Source of the DNA: Shouchella clausii
GTDB lineage: Bacteria; Bacillota; Bacilli; Bacillales; Bacillaceae_D
Direction: 5' to 3'
DNA length: 64,000 bases
Assembly: GCF_001598215.1 (NCBI RefSeq)
Contig: NZ_BCXJ01000001.1
Location: 1-64,000 of the forward strand
Shown here piece after piece: positions 20,283 through 30,100 of this stretch. The notes under the pieces were generated by a model. That model did not search any database. It was not told where the DNA came from and saw nothing but the letters and a program-made list of their open reading frames with translations. Numbering within the stretch: position 1 is the first letter of the stretch; the number at the start of each line of letters is the position of its first letter. The translations under genes were made by a program, and so were the position numbers.

Positions 20283-21144
20283 AACTGCAGGAAAAAAAGG
20301 GTTAGGAAAAGGGCTGCAAGCGTTCTTTCCGGAACAAGAAGATACGCAAGAAGAGCAAATTGTACAGGTTGATCTTGCAGACGTTAGGCCAAATCCGTAT
20401 CAACCTAGAAAAACATTTTCGGAAGAAGCATTAAAGGAATTGAGTAACTCGATTCGTGAACACGGAATTTTGCAGCCTGTTACTGTACGCAAAGCGATTA
20501 AAGGGTATGAAATTGTAATGGGCGAGCGGCGAGTAAAAGCGGCAAAACAAGCAGGATTAAAACAAATCCCTGTGATTGTCCAGGAACTTGATGAAAATAA
20601 AATGATGGAAATTGCTTTAATTGAGAACTTGCAGCGTGAAGATTTGAATCCAATCGAGGAAGCAATTGCTTACGAGAAATTGATGGAGCATACGAATAGC
20701 ACGCAAGAGCAGCTGGCGCAGCGCCTTGGAAAAAGCAGGCCGCATATTGCCAACCATATGCGCTTGTTGCAATTGCCAAAAGTTGTTCAAGAGTTCATTT
20801 CCGTTGGCAAACTCACAATGGGCCATGGACGTGCGCTTTTAGGGCTGCAAGACAAGCAAAAACTTTCACAGCTGTTAGAAAAAGTGCTGCAAGACAAGCT
20901 CAGCGTTCGGGAAGTCGAACAGCTCGTCCAGAGACTAAACGAACATGTTCCACGTGAAACAAAGCAAGTAAAAGTGAAGTTACCTCCGATTATTAAAGAA
21001 CAGCAAGAGCGTTTAAGAGATACGCTTGGTACATCTGTATTAATCAAGCCTGGAAAGAAAAAAGGCAAAATCGAAATTGACTATTTTTCCGAGGATGATT
21101 TGGAACGGATTTTATCATTATTGGTTCATACAGAAAAGGAATGA
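20275..21144 (+). CDS. spo0J: Chromosome partitioning protein Spo0J (ParB)
   Basis: A 289-residue ParB protein that binds parS, spreads as a CTP-dependent clamp and loads condensin. GERRVKAAKQ (the CTP-fold arginines) and ENLQREDLNPIEEA are present, with the helix-turn-helix LAQRLGKSRPHIANHMRLL. The ATG overlaps the soj stop codon. The gene contains a perfect parS in its own coding sequence, as in B. subtilis. Confidence 0.97.
   Translation: MARTAGKKGLGKGLQAFFPEQEDTQEEQIVQVDLADVRPNPYQPRKTFSEEALKELSNSIREHGILQPVTVRKAIKGYEIVMGERRVKAAKQAGLKQIPVIVQELDENKMMEIALIENLQREDLNPIEEAIAYEKLMEHTNSTQEQLAQRLGKSRPHIANHMRLLQLPKVVQEFISVGKLTMGHGRALLGLQDKQKLSQLLEKVLQDKLSVREVEQLVQRLNEHVPRETKQVKVKLPPIIKEQQERLRDTLGTSVLIKPGKKKGKIEIDYFSEDDLERILSLLVHTEKE
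20946..20961. other. parS site inside spo0J
   Basis: TGTTCCACGTGAAACA, identical to the copy at 18381, lies in frame within the 3' half of spo0J. Confidence 0.95.
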
Positions 21145-21183
21145 AGCTGTCGGCTGCGATGGCTTCTTTTTTAAAGGAGTGGG

Positions 21184-22338
21184 ATGATGCGGTATTTTGA
21201 TCAAGCGGCAACTTCTTTTCCGATGGCAAAAACAGTCGCTGATGCTGTTAGCGAAGCGATTCTTACCTATGGAGCGAATCCAGGAAGAGGAGGACATCAG
21301 TTAGCGAGGCAAGCAGCGGAAACGCTTTTTCAGGCAAGAAAACAGTTAGCAGCCTTTTTAGGCGCGCCAGGGCCTGAGCACATTTGGTTTTATCCGAATG
21401 CCACTTACGCGTTAAATCAAGCCATTCTTGGCTTCCCTTTGCAGCAAGGGGGTCGAGTAGTAAGCACAGCTTTTGAACATAATTCGGTTTTACGGCCATT
21501 GCATGTACTTGAAAAAGAAAAGCAGGCGACGATCGTGTATGCAAGCGGAAAAACGGGGAACGAGACAGCAGCAGCAGTCGTAGAAGCAATGACGCCAGGC
21601 ACGCGCCTTGTTGTTATCAATCATGCATCAAATGTAACAGGAGAAATCGTGCCTTTAAAACCAATTGCAACAAAAGCAAAAGAAATTGGTGCCGTCCTAC
21701 TTGTGGATGCCTCACAAACGGCTGGGAAAATCGCGATTGACATGGAACAAGACGGAATTGATCTGTTGGCGTGCCCAGGACATAAAGGCTTGTTAGGGCC
21801 ACAAGGAACAGGGTTGTTAGCAGCAGCGAGAGATGTTGGCTTGAAACCGCTCGTCCATGGCGGTACTGGCCATTTTTCCGAGCATCCAGAGCAGCCAGAT
21901 AAATGGCCTGAGCGCTATGAAGCTGGCACGGCCAATACACCAGGAATTGCAGGCTTGCTTGCAGGTTTGCAAGAGCTTGAACGTCTAGGAGGAGTGGATG
22001 CTGTGCATGCCCATGAAATGGAAGCAACACGTATCTTTTTAGAAGGGATTAGCAACCATGAGCATGTACATGTAGTCGGCTCTTTATCGACACAAGGAAG
22101 AGTAGCAGTTGTTTCTTTTGCAATTGACGGCGTAACCAGCCAAGAAACGGCCATGATTTTAGATGAACATTATAATATCGCTGTACGAGCAGGCCTTCAT
22201 TGCGCGCCAAAGCTGCACAATTGGTACAAGACAGCTGAAGATGGGCTCGTACGCGCCAGTTTTGGACCTTACACAAAACAAGAAGACGTTTCTGCTCTTG
22301 TGGATGCGATTACAGACATTGCCGACGCGTTCCGCTAA
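21184..22338 (+). CDS. Class V aminotransferase, cysteine desulfurase-like
   Basis: A 384-residue PLP enzyme of the NifS/SufS superfamily. It belongs with the 'cysteine desulfurase family protein' type (EF2568-like) rather than IscS or SufS proper. The PLP lysine lies in CPGHKGLLGPQGTG (about 194-207) and the active cysteine in RAGLHCAP (about 335-342), so desulfurase activity is plausible. AAAGGAGTGGG precedes the start; two ATG codons in tandem are possible. It is inserted between spo0J and yyaC, probably read together with spo0J. No sulfur-acceptor gene is next to it. Confidence 0.85.
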   Translation: MMRYFDQAATSFPMAKTVADAVSEAILTYGANPGRGGHQLARQAAETLFQARKQLAAFLGAPGPEHIWFYPNATYALNQAILGFPLQQGGRVVSTAFEHNSVLRPLHVLEKEKQATIVYASGKTGNETAAAVVEAMTPGTRLVVINHASNVTGEIVPLKPIATKAKEIGAVLLVDASQTAGKIAIDMEQDGIDLLACPGHKGLLGPQGTGLLAAARDVGLKPLVHGGTGHFSEHPEQPDKWPERYEAGTANTPGIAGLLAGLQELERLGGVDAVHAHEMEATRIFLEGISNHEHVHVVGSLSTQGRVAVVSFAIDGVTSQETAMILDEHYNIAVRAGLHCAPKLHNWYKTAEDGLVRASFGPYTKQEDVSALVDAITDIADAFR

Positions 22339-22383
22339 GATGTTAGGCAACTGGCTATTCCTTATTGGCGATCAACGATGGCG

Positions 22384-23016
22384 TTAAAGGGGCTCGGTCT
22401 TTGGCGGCAAAAAGGAATAGGCTTTTTTCGTTTTGGCAGTTTGCAGGGCGGTTAATTGTTGGTCAGCCGCAGCGACTGCTTTGCTTATTTTTTGGGCCAT
22501 GCTCATGACCACATGCAGCCTTGTGCTTTGCAGCATATAAAAATCCATCAGCCCTCCGACATTGACAATGCCTGTTAAGCAAATATCGCCAATTTCAGGT
22601 AAGTTTTTGCCCATTGCTGCCCCAGGTTTGAGTGGTTCTGCCGACAATGTAATATAGCCAACGTTTGCAGTCTTGCCAAGGCAGGCATCCAAGGCGACAA
22701 CAAATGCGTTAGGGTGTTTTTTATAAATGGAGGCAAGCCGTTTTTCCATGTTGGCGGCATGGATCGGTTCTGCTAATGTCCCATGCACGTGGAAATGGTT
22801 TAAGTTCTGTCCTTCTAATAAGTTTCCAACTAAAGGCCCTAACGAATCGCCAGTCGAACGGTCCGTACCGATGCAAATGAGCAAAAGGTCGCGATTGCCG
22901 CGGTGTTTGCAAAATTCGACAAGAGCGTGTGCGAGATCTTCCGTTAAAGATGCTTCTTCGGCATGGCAGCGAAAGGATGTCGGTCTTTTTTTAAAGGGCC
23001 ATAGGTTTGTACTCAT
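22384..23016 (-). CDS. yyaC: Sporulation protein YyaC (DUF1256, GPR-like fold)
   Basis: A 210-residue protein with the family motif GTDRSTGDSLGPLVG (about 50-64) and ALDACLG (about 108-114), which resemble the fold of the germination protease GPR. In B. subtilis YyaC is sporulation-linked, with no fully settled function. It is transcribed against its neighbours, as in B. subtilis. GGGAGGTGAG precedes the ATG. Its presence supports an endospore former. Confidence 0.9.
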   Translation of the reverse strand: MSTNLWPFKKRPTSFRCHAEEASLTEDLAHALVEFCKHRGNRDLLLICIGTDRSTGDSLGPLVGNLLEGQNLNHFHVHGTLAEPIHAANMEKRLASIYKKHPNAFVVALDACLGKTANVGYITLSAEPLKPGAAMGKNLPEIGDICLTGIVNVGGLMDFYMLQSTRLHVVMSMAQKISKAVAAADQQLTALQTAKTKKAYSFLPPKTEPL

Positions 23017-23101
23017 AAATAAAGCTCACCTCCCATAGTAGTAACAGTATAGTAGATTCTGCAAGAATCTATACATGACGGGGAAATTGAAGGTGACGAA
23101 A

Positions 23102-24130
23102 ATGTGGGGAAACGGACTAAAATGGATGTTTTTAATTGTAGGGACGGTGATTGGCGCTGGCTATGCTTCTGGACGGGAACTGTGGGAATTTTTCGGGGCA
23201 GAAAGCGGACTGGCTATCCTTTTGTTTGCGGTTTTGTTTACGATCAGCTGTTCTGTCATATTAACGATTGCCCGAAAAGAAAAGACGACTCATTATTTGC
23301 CGATACTTGAAAAGTTGCTTGGGCGGCGTTTAGCAAAAGCGTATGATTGGATGATTATTCTTTATTTATTTTCAGTAACGGTTATTATGCTTGCTGGAGC
23401 AGGGGCGACACTAGAAGTGTATAACATTCCTTTTTGGCTCGGTGTTGTCATCAATGCGGGATTGGTTGTGTTCATGTTTGCAAAGGATATGACAGGAATG
23501 ACTAAAGTAAACGCGTTTCTCATCCCAGTGCTCATTATTTGTTTAGTAGCGGTCTTACTTGTTTACCAATCATCAATCGGATTTTCGTTCACATTTGACA
23601 TTCATATGCAACATAATTGGCCGGCGGCAATGACGTTTACGTCGCTTAATATTTTGCCGATTGTCGCTGTTTTAAGTGCGGTCGGCAACCAAATAAAGCA
23701 TAAGGGTGAAATTTACATTGCCAGCATCGGCAGCGGGCTCTTACTCGGGACCATTTCCTATTTGTACAATGAGTCATTGCTTTCTGTTGCTCAAGAAATC
23801 ATTTTTTACGAGATTCCGCTGTTTGTGATCTTAAAACACTATCCGTCTATTATGGTTCTTGCGATTTCCTTATTATTGTGGCTAGCAATCTATACAACGG
23901 CGGCTTCAGGGGTTTTTGGGCTGATAGCGAGATTACGAACAAACGTACAGGGTGAGGCTTGGCTGATTGCATTATTGCTTGTTGCATGCATGGCGCCTAT
24001 GACGATGTTTGGCTTTTCAACATTAATTTCCATATTGTACCCGTTGTATGGCATCTTAAATTTGTTTATTCTGGCTTCACTCGTTCTTTACCCAATTGTC
24101 AAACATCCAGCAACGAAAAGCAAACAGTGA
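23102..24130 (+). CDS. YkvI-like membrane permease
   Basis: A membrane protein of about 342 residues with roughly ten hydrophobic segments. The N-terminus WMFLIVGTVIGAGYASGRELWEF resembles the first helix of APC-type transporters and matches the B. subtilis YkvI family. The substrate is unknown. I used the ATG at 23102, preceded by AAGGTGA, rather than the ATG at 23075, which has no ribosome site. It is divergent from yyaC and followed by the DUF951 gene. Confidence 0.8.
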   Translation: MWGNGLKWMFLIVGTVIGAGYASGRELWEFFGAESGLAILLFAVLFTISCSVILTIARKEKTTHYLPILEKLLGRRLAKAYDWMIILYLFSVTVIMLAGAGATLEVYNIPFWLGVVINAGLVVFMFAKDMTGMTKVNAFLIPVLIICLVAVLLVYQSSIGFSFTFDIHMQHNWPAAMTFTSLNILPIVAVLSAVGNQIKHKGEIYIASIGSGLLLGTISYLYNESLLSVAQEIIFYEIPLFVILKHYPSIMVLAISLLLWLAIYTTAASGVFGLIARLRTNVQGEAWLIALLLVACMAPMTMFGFSTLISILYPLYGILNLFILASLVLYPIVKHPATKSKQ

Positions 24131-24193
24131 CACTACAAACTCTTGCTTGGTTCATGTATAATACAAGCAGACGAGCTTGAGGAGGACGAAACG

Positions 24194-24388
24194 GTGGCAG
24201 CAGAAAAGGAATTTGCGTTAGGCGATGTGGTGGAAATGAAAAAACCACATCCTTGTGGGGAAAATCGATGGAAGATTATCCGCATGGGCATGGATGTCCG
24301 GATAAAATGCCTGGGTTGCCAACACAGCGTGATGCTACCACGCCGGGACTTTTCAAAAAAACTAAAAAAAGTATTAGGTTCCGAATAA
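24194..24388 (+). CDS. DUF951 protein (YyzM family)
   Basis: A 64-residue protein with VEMKKPHPCG, WKIIRMGMDVRIKCLGCQHSV and MLPRRDF, all hallmarks of DUF951. Three cysteines (PCG, CLGC) suggest a small zinc-binding fold. GTG start after GAGGAGG. The gene directly precedes ychF in many Firmicutes; its role is not known. Confidence 0.88.
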   Translation: MAAEKEFALGDVVEMKKPHPCGENRWKIIRMGMDVRIKCLGCQHSVMLPRRDFSKKLKKVLGSE

Positions 24389-24456
24389 CAAGGGAGGGTC
24401 GATACTCTACCTTGTTTTTGTGCGGGCCTGTACAAATAAAAAGGACGTGACAGGAA

Positions 24457-25557
24457 GTGGCTTTAACAACTGGAATAGTAGGGTTGCCAAACGTGGGAAA
24501 ATCAACGCTGTTCAACGCGATTACCCAAGCGGGTGCTGAATCGGCCAATTACCCGTTTTGTACGATTGATCCAAATGTAGGGATTGTCGAAGTGCCTGAC
24601 GTTCGGCTGGAAAAATTAACCGAACTGGTCAAACCGAAAAAAACGGTACCAACAGCGTTTGAATTTACAGATATAGCCGGGATTGTCGAAGGCGCCAGCA
24701 AAGGCGAAGGGCTTGGCAACCAGTTTTTGTCTCATATTCGTCAAGTAGATGCGATTTCCCATGTTGTCCGCTGTTTTGCTGATGAAAACATTACCCATGT
24801 TTCCGGTGGCGTCAATCCGTTGCGTGACATTGAAGTCATCAACCTAGAGTTGATTTTGGCTGACTTGGAATCAGTCGACAAGCGGATTGGCCGTGTCGCG
24901 AAGCTGGCGAAAGCAAAAGATAAAGCCGCTGTTGCTGAATTGCCTGTGCTAGAAGCATTAAAAGAGGCGTTTGAAAATGAAAAGCCTGCAAGAAGCATCG
25001 ATTTCGACGAAGACCAACTGAAAATTGTCAAACAGTTACACTTGCTTACAAGCAAACCTGTTCTTTATGTAGCCAATGTCGCTGAAGACGATTTGCTTGC
25101 TGGCGCTGATAATGACTATGTCAAACAAGTAAAAGCATTTGCGGAAGCGGAGAACAGCAATGTGATAGTCGTTTGCGCAAAGATCGAATCGGAAATTGCT
25201 GAGCTTGAAGGCGATGAAAAAGCGCTGTTTTTAGAAGAACTCGGCATCCAAGAATCAGGGCTTGACCAACTAATACGCGCAGCTTATTCTTTGCTAGGGT
25301 TGGAAACGTATTTTACAGCAGGAGAGCAGGAAGTCAGGGCCTGGACATACCGGCGGGGCACAAAAGCGCCACAAGCAGCTGGGATTATTCATACTGACTT
25401 TGAGCGTGGCTTTATCCGTGCTGAAGTTGTCGCCTATGAAGACTTGATTGCGGCTGGCGGCATGGTTGCCGCAAAAGAACGGGGCAAAGTTCGCCTGGAA
25501 GGAAAAGAGTACGTCGTTCAAGACGGAGATGTGATCCATTTTCGGTTTAATGTGTAA
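24457..25557 (+). CDS. ychF: Ribosome-binding ATPase YchF
   Basis: A 366-residue Obg-family P-loop protein (YyaF in B. subtilis) that prefers ATP and binds ribosomes. The G1 motif GLPNVGKST, DIAGIV and the altered G4 region are present, and the C-terminal TGS domain ends FRFNV. GTG start. It is followed by a terminator and then the rpsF promoter. Confidence 0.95.
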   Translation: MALTTGIVGLPNVGKSTLFNAITQAGAESANYPFCTIDPNVGIVEVPDVRLEKLTELVKPKKTVPTAFEFTDIAGIVEGASKGEGLGNQFLSHIRQVDAISHVVRCFADENITHVSGGVNPLRDIEVINLELILADLESVDKRIGRVAKLAKAKDKAAVAELPVLEALKEAFENEKPARSIDFDEDQLKIVKQLHLLTSKPVLYVANVAEDDLLAGADNDYVKQVKAFAEAENSNVIVVCAKIESEIAELEGDEKALFLEELGIQESGLDQLIRAAYSLLGLETYFTAGEQEVRAWTYRRGTKAPQAAGIIHTDFERGFIRAEVVAYEDLIAAGGMVAAKERGKVRLEGKEYVVQDGDVIHFRFNV

Positions 25558-25563
25558 AAGGGA

Positions 25564-25592
25564 GGGGCTGCAGCCAACGTTGTAGCCCCTTG
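25564..25592 (+). terminator. Terminator after ychF
   Basis: GGGGCTGCA (25564-25572) pairs with TGTAGCCCC (25581-25589), followed by a short TT. It lies just after the ychF stop. The rest of the gap to the rpsF promoter holds no gene. Confidence 0.6.
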
Positions 25593-25786
25593 ATTGTAGA
25601 AAAACGCTCCTGTCCTTCGTTGACTCATTTTGTCGAAAAAAATGCAAGAAAAAACAAGGAATTTGCGTTGTAAATAGCGTATATAGTTGATAACCCCTTT
25701 GAAAGCCCCCCTCACGTTTGCTCTTACATCTTGATTCCCATTGTCGTGACAATCTGAACAAAAGGCAGGTGTTGCTTCGATAATTC

Positions 25787-25815
25787 TTGAATAACGATCA
25801 TTTTAATGGTATACT
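25787..25815 (+). promoter_or_regulatory. Sigma-A promoter of rpsF-ssb-rpsR
   Basis: TTGAAT (25787-25792) and TATACT (25810-25815) are 17 bp apart, about 80 bp before rpsF. Confidence 0.7.
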
Positions 25816-25821
25816 CGTTCA

Positions 25822-25890
25822 ATGTGAGTGAATTGACTTTTGCTCCTTGCTCTGTGTAAACGGAGCCGCTTAGACCAAAAGGAGGTGACT
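25822..25890 (+). promoter_or_regulatory. Candidate S6:S18 autoregulatory leader of rpsF
   Basis: The roughly 70-base leader contains a GCTCC...GGAGC stem with a long loop, followed by CGCTTAGACC just before the AAAGGAGGTG site. Firmicute rpsF leaders are known to bind the S6:S18 complex. I infer this from position and the stem only. Confidence 0.35.
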
Positions 25891-25893
25891 GGA

Positions 25894-26181
25894 ATGCGTA
25901 AGTATGAAATTATGTACATTATCGCTCCAAACCTAGAAGAATCAGCAAACAAGGAAATCATTGAGCGTTACAACAAAGTGCTCACTGACAACGGCGCTGA
26001 AATTCTAAAGGTGGACGAGATCGGTAAAAAACGCCTAGCTTATGAAATCAACGATTTCAAAGATGGTTTCTATGTATTGCTAAGTGTACAAGCAAATACA
26101 GAAGCGATTAACGAGTTTAACCGTTTGATTAAAATCAACGACAACGTTATCCGCGTTCTCGTAACAAAAGACGAACAGTAA
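25894..26181 (+). CDS. rpsF: 30S ribosomal protein S6
   Basis: A 95-residue S6 protein ([16 protein letters not shown]...) that binds S18 and 16S rRNA helix 22-23. The ATG at 25894 follows AAAGGAGGTG at normal distance; the earlier in-frame start has none. First gene of the rpsF-ssb-rpsR operon. Confidence 0.97.
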   Translation: MRKYEIMYIIAPNLEESANKEIIERYNKVLTDNGAEILKVDEIGKKRLAYEINDFKDGFYVLLSVQANTEAINEFNRLIKINDNVIRVLVTKDEQ

Positions 26182-26252
26182 GTCGAAATAGACATATTTT
26201 AACGGGCCCAGGACGAATATGGGACCACTTTAAAAGGCTGGGAGGGATCGCA

Positions 26253-26735
26253 TTGTTAAACCGTGTTGTTCTTGTCGGACGCTTAACGCGTGACCCTGAA
26301 TTGCGATTCACGCCAAACGGTGTAGCTGTAGCCAATTTTACGCTTGCAGTCAACCGTCCGTTTTCAAACCAGCAAGGAGAACGAGAAGCTGACTTCATTA
26401 ACTGTGTTGTCTGGCGCAAACCGGCTGAGAACGTCGCCAATTTCCTGAAAAAAGGGAGCCTTGCAGGAGTCGACGGCCGTGTGCAAACGCGAAGCTATGA
26501 CAATAATGAAGGCAGACGCGTTTTTGTAACGGAAGTCGTTGCTGAAAGCGTCCAATTTCTCGAACCTCGCAATAGTCAAAACCAATCCTCTGGGAATCCT
26601 GGTTTTGATAATTACGGCGCTGGCAACCAAGGTTCTGGCAACCAAACTGGTGGCAGCCGTTCTAATGGATATGACAACGATCCGTTCTCTAATGACGGTT
26701 CGATTGATATTTCCGATGATGATCTTCCATTTTAA
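26253..26735 (+). CDS. ssbA: Single-stranded DNA-binding protein SsbA
   Basis: A 160-residue SSB with an N-terminal OB fold ([20 protein letters not shown]), a Gly/Asn/Ser/Gln-rich linker (about 110-150) and the acidic tip ISDDDLPF that recruits replication partners. TTG start 6 bases after GGGAGGG. Placed between rpsF and rpsR, the standard housekeeping SSB locus. Confidence 0.96.
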   Translation: MLNRVVLVGRLTRDPELRFTPNGVAVANFTLAVNRPFSNQQGEREADFINCVVWRKPAENVANFLKKGSLAGVDGRVQTRSYDNNEGRRVFVTEVVAESVQFLEPRNSQNQSSGNPGFDNYGAGNQGSGNQTGGSRSNGYDNDPFSNDGSIDISDDDLPF

Positions 26736-26760
26736 TGTTTAAATGAAAGGAGTGAAACAG

Positions 26761-26994
26761 ATGGCACGTCGCGGTCGTCCTAAACGGAGAAAAGTATGCT
26801 TTTTTACTGCCAATAAAATTACCCATATTGACTACAAAGATGTTGATTTGCTAAAACGTTTCATTTCCGAACGTGGAAAAATTCTTCCACGCCGCGTAAC
26901 TGGAACTTCTGCAAAGTACCAACGTAAGCTGACTGTAGCGATTAAACGCGCTCGCCAAGTAGCATTGCTACCTTACGTCAACGATGTGAACTAA
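26761..26994 (+). CDS. rpsR: 30S ribosomal protein S18
   Basis: A 77-residue basic protein ([19 protein letters not shown]...), typical S18, partner of S6. The ATG at 26761 follows AAAGGAGTG. A large terminator closes the operon. Confidence 0.97.
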   Translation: MARRGRPKRRKVCFFTANKITHIDYKDVDLLKRFISERGKILPRRVTGTSAKYQRKLTVAIKRARQVALLPYVNDVN

Positions 26995-27003
26995 AGATTG
27001 GAT

Positions 27004-27057
27004 AAAGAGGGCGGACCGGGCCAAGCTAAGAAAAAGCTGGCTTGGTTGCCCTCTTTT
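27004..27057 (+). terminator. Terminator after rpsR
   Basis: AAAGAGGGC (27004-27012) pairs with GCCCTCTTT (27048-27056), and inside it CCAAGC pairs with GCTTGG. A T-rich tract follows. Confidence 0.8.
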
Positions 27058-27176
27058 CTTCTACTTGCTGGCGAATCGAGAGGCTCGCCTTTTACTTTAA
27101 AGGTAATTACGCTAAAATAGATGGGAACTGTGTGTAATGAGACGCGCTTGTTGAGCGTGTTAAATGAGGTGAGAAT

Positions 27177-28100
27177 TTGGAACACAGGAACCAGCTGATG
27201 AAGGGCCTACTATGCGGTGTGATTTACATTGCATTATTCATGATCTTTGCATTTAACATTCCGCTACTAAACATGTTCGCACTTGTCGCCATGCCGTTGC
27301 CAGTTGTTTATTTCACGGTAACTTTTGGGCCGAGGCCAGGGATGGTGTTAACAGCGGCTGTCGGTTTGCTTGGAACAATAGCGACTTTAAACCCTTTGGC
27401 AGCATTTGCTTTTGCCATTATTGGCTATGTGCTCGGCTACGCTCAGCATAAGCGCAGAAAAGGGGCTGAATTGTTGCTGGCAACGATTGTCGCATCGTTT
27501 GTCTTTCTTTCGGCTGCTTACATATTACTTACAGCCGTCACCGACCTATCCGTAATGCAATTTGTCCGGGAGTCTCTCCAAGAGACGCAACAGCTTCTGT
27601 CTGAATTAGGGATGGAAGCCTATGATGAAGCGTTTATAGAGGAATATGTTCAATTAATTGAATCGCTGATGACCTTTTTGTTGTTAATGATGGCTGCCAT
27701 CTATGCGTTTATGGTCTATGGGGCAGCGACCATGCTCTTTAAACGTGTCGATCTACCGTATCATAAGCTGCCAAAGTTTCGCGAATGGGCATTTCCACGT
27801 TTTTTCCTTTGGTTTTATTTTTCCCTATTGCTCCTGTCCTTTTTGCCGTTTGAACCTGGTTCCTATATGGCGGCCGTCACGCAAACTGGCATAAATTTGG
27901 TCAGTGTATTGCTTATCATCCAAGGGGTGTCACTTCTGTTTATGTATTTGCAGGCAAAGCGGCTTGCAAAAGGCGTCTCTGTTTTTATTATCATCATGGT
28001 TGTCATCAGTCTTTTACTCGTGCCATTTTTGTTGTGGGCCATGAAAATGATTGGCGTACTGGATATGGTTTTAAGAATTCGCGACCGTATGAAACTGTAA
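27177..28100 (+). CDS. yybS: YybS family membrane protein (DUF2232)
   Basis: A 307-residue integral membrane protein with about eight hydrophobic helices. It belongs to DUF2232 and always sits before gdpP in Bacillus. It resembles S-component-like transporters, but the substrate is unknown. TTG start after GAGGTGAG. A weak promoter, TTTACT (27091) and TAAAAT (27113), 16 bp apart, may drive yybS-gdpP-rplI. Confidence 0.88.
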   Translation: MEHRNQLMKGLLCGVIYIALFMIFAFNIPLLNMFALVAMPLPVVYFTVTFGPRPGMVLTAAVGLLGTIATLNPLAAFAFAIIGYVLGYAQHKRRKGAELLLATIVASFVFLSAAYILLTAVTDLSVMQFVRESLQETQQLLSELGMEAYDEAFIEEYVQLIESLMTFLLLMMAAIYAFMVYGAATMLFKRVDLPYHKLPKFREWAFPRFFLWFYFSLLLLSFLPFEPGSYMAAVTQTGINLVSVLLIIQGVSLLFMYLQAKRLAKGVSVFIIIMVVISLLLVPFLLWAMKMIGVLDMVLRIRDRMKL

Positions 28101-28129
28101 TTTCTGGATGACAGGTAGGAGATGACAAT

Positions 28130-30100
28130 ATGCCAAATTGGAAAAAGCAGTGGTGGCAACAGCTTCATGTCATCGCACTCTTTGCCATTGCCGTTGTGTC
28201 CATTGCTGTTCTCGCTTATTATCGCTTAGAAGCCGGCGCAGTTGCTGGCATTGCTCTGATCGTATGGATCGGTTTATTTCACCAATCCCATAAGCGCAAT
28301 GAACGGCAGTTGCACAAATATATTTCGACTTTATCATACCGTGTGAATCAGGCAGGGGAAGAAGCTGTCACCAAGCTGCCTGTAGGCATTGTCCTCTATA
28401 ATGAGGATGGGGTGATCGAGTGGACAAACCCGTTTGTTGATGAACGGTTTGGGACTGGGCTTATTGGCGAGTCCATTACCTGCATCCATGAAGAGCTTGG
28501 CGATTATGTAAACAAGGACGTTGCCAATGAAACGTTCCAAATGGAGTCCTCTTACTATTACATGACGTTTGAGCGCGACGAGCAACTTATTTATATTGTG
28601 GATGTAACCGAGAAAGAACAAACGCAAAAAAAGTACCAACATATGCTGCCGGTCATCGCGCATATTTACTTAGACAACTACGATGAAGTCACACAAAGCA
28701 TGGAAGATCAAGTTCGCAGCCGGTTGCTCGCTAAAGTAACAACAGCGTTGAACAATTGGGCGAGCGATTATGATATCTTTTTAAGAAGGACGTCATCAGA
28801 TCGGTTCTTGGCAGTGATGAACCATAAGACGCTATTGCTCCTAGAGGAGAACCGGTTTGAGTTGCTTGATGATATCCGTGAACGGACAGCGAGGGAGAAA
28901 GTGCCAATTACCCTTAGCATTGGGGTCGGCACGGAGGAAACATCATTAAAACAACTGGGCGTCTTGGCCCAATCAAGCTTAGATTTAGCACTTGGCCGCG
29001 GTGGCGACCAAGTGGCGATCAAAAAGAAAAATGGCCGCGTCCGCTTTTACGGCGGCAAGACCAATGCAATGGAAAAACGGACACGGGTACGCGCTCGTGT
29101 TATCTCCCATGCTTTGCGCGATTTTGTAAAAGAAAGCGAACGAGTGATTGTCATGGGCCACCAGCGTCCAGATATGGATGCGATTGGGGCAGCGATTGGC
29201 GTATTGAAAATTGCTGACTTAAATGACCGTGAAGGCTTTATTGTGCTCGATGTGGAGGATATTAACCCTGATGTGCAGCGGTTATTGGAAGAAACGGAGA
29301 AACACGACCATTTGTGGAGCCAGTTTGTTTCTCCAGAAGAAGCCTTGGATTTAGCTGATAAAGAGACGTTGCTCGTCGTGGTCGATACACACAAGCCATC
29401 GCTTGTCATTGAGCCGCGGCTATTGGAGATGATCGACCGCATCATTGTCATTGACCACCATCGCCGCAGCGAAGATTTTGTTGAAGATCCGGTGCTCGTT
29501 TATATGGAGCCGTATGCGTCATCGACGGCTGAGCTTGTGACCGAGCTGCTCGAATACCAGCCGATGCAGTTTAAAATGGACCGGCTTGAAGCGACGGCGC
29601 TTCTCGCTGGCATCATTGTCGATACAAGAAGTTTTGCTGTCCGCACTGGGGCGAGGACATTTGATGCAGCCTCTTTTTTACGGGCCAACGGCGCCGATAC
29701 AGCGCTCGTGCAAAAGCTATTAAAGGAAGACTTGGCGTCTTACGTAAAGCGTGCTAAGCTTGTAGAAAACGCCTATCTTTACCGAGAGGGCTATGCCATT
29801 GCTGTTGCCCCGGACGACCATGTTTACGATCAGCTCGTGATTGCCCAGGCTGCTGATACGTTGCTCACAATGAGCGGCGTGCTTGCATCTTTTGTCGTTT
29901 GTCGGCTTGCTGATGGACGAATCGGCATTAGCGCTCGTTCACTTGGCGACGTAAATGTCCAAGTCATTATGGAAAAGCTCGGCGGTGGCGGCCATCTCTC
30001 AAACGCAGCGACGCAGTTGCCTGACTTGACGCTGGAGGAAGGAAAACGTCAGCTCGAGGAGGCCATTGATGAAGTACGAGAAGGAGGAAGCGGAGCATGA
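28130..30100 (+). CDS. gdpP: Cyclic-di-AMP phosphodiesterase GdpP (YybT)
   Basis: A 656-residue membrane enzyme that hydrolyses c-di-AMP to pApA. Two N-terminal transmembrane helices (about 11-50), a PAS domain that binds haem in relatives, a degenerate GGDEF domain (about 170-300) and the DHH phosphodiesterase with the DHH triad at 442-444. The DHHA1 motif GGGGH is at 618-622. The gene overlaps rplI by 4 bases (ATGA), so the two are translationally coupled. In this genus c-di-AMP controls potassium and wall homeostasis. Confidence 0.95.
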   Translation: MPNWKKQWWQQLHVIALFAIAVVSIAVLAYYRLEAGAVAGIALIVWIGLFHQSHKRNERQLHKYISTLSYRVNQAGEEAVTKLPVGIVLYNEDGVIEWTNPFVDERFGTGLIGESITCIHEELGDYVNKDVANETFQMESSYYYMTFERDEQLIYIVDVTEKEQTQKKYQHMLPVIAHIYLDNYDEVTQSMEDQVRSRLLAKVTTALNNWASDYDIFLRRTSSDRFLAVMNHKTLLLLEENRFELLDDIRERTAREKVPITLSIGVGTEETSLKQLGVLAQSSLDLALGRGGDQVAIKKKNGRVRFYGGKTNAMEKRTRVRARVISHALRDFVKESERVIVMGHQRPDMDAIGAAIGVLKIADLNDREGFIVLDVEDINPDVQRLLEETEKHDHLWSQFVSPEEALDLADKETLLVVVDTHKPSLVIEPRLLEMIDRIIVIDHHRRSEDFVEDPVLVYMEPYASSTAELVTELLEYQPMQFKMDRLEATALLAGIIVDTRSFAVRTGARTFDAASFLRANGADTALVQKLLKEDLASYVKRAKLVENAYLYREGYAIAVAPDDHVYDQLVIAQAADTLLTMSGVLASFVVCRLADGRIGISARSLGDVNVQVIMEKLGGGGHLSNAATQLPDLTLEEGKRQLEEAIDEVREGGSGA

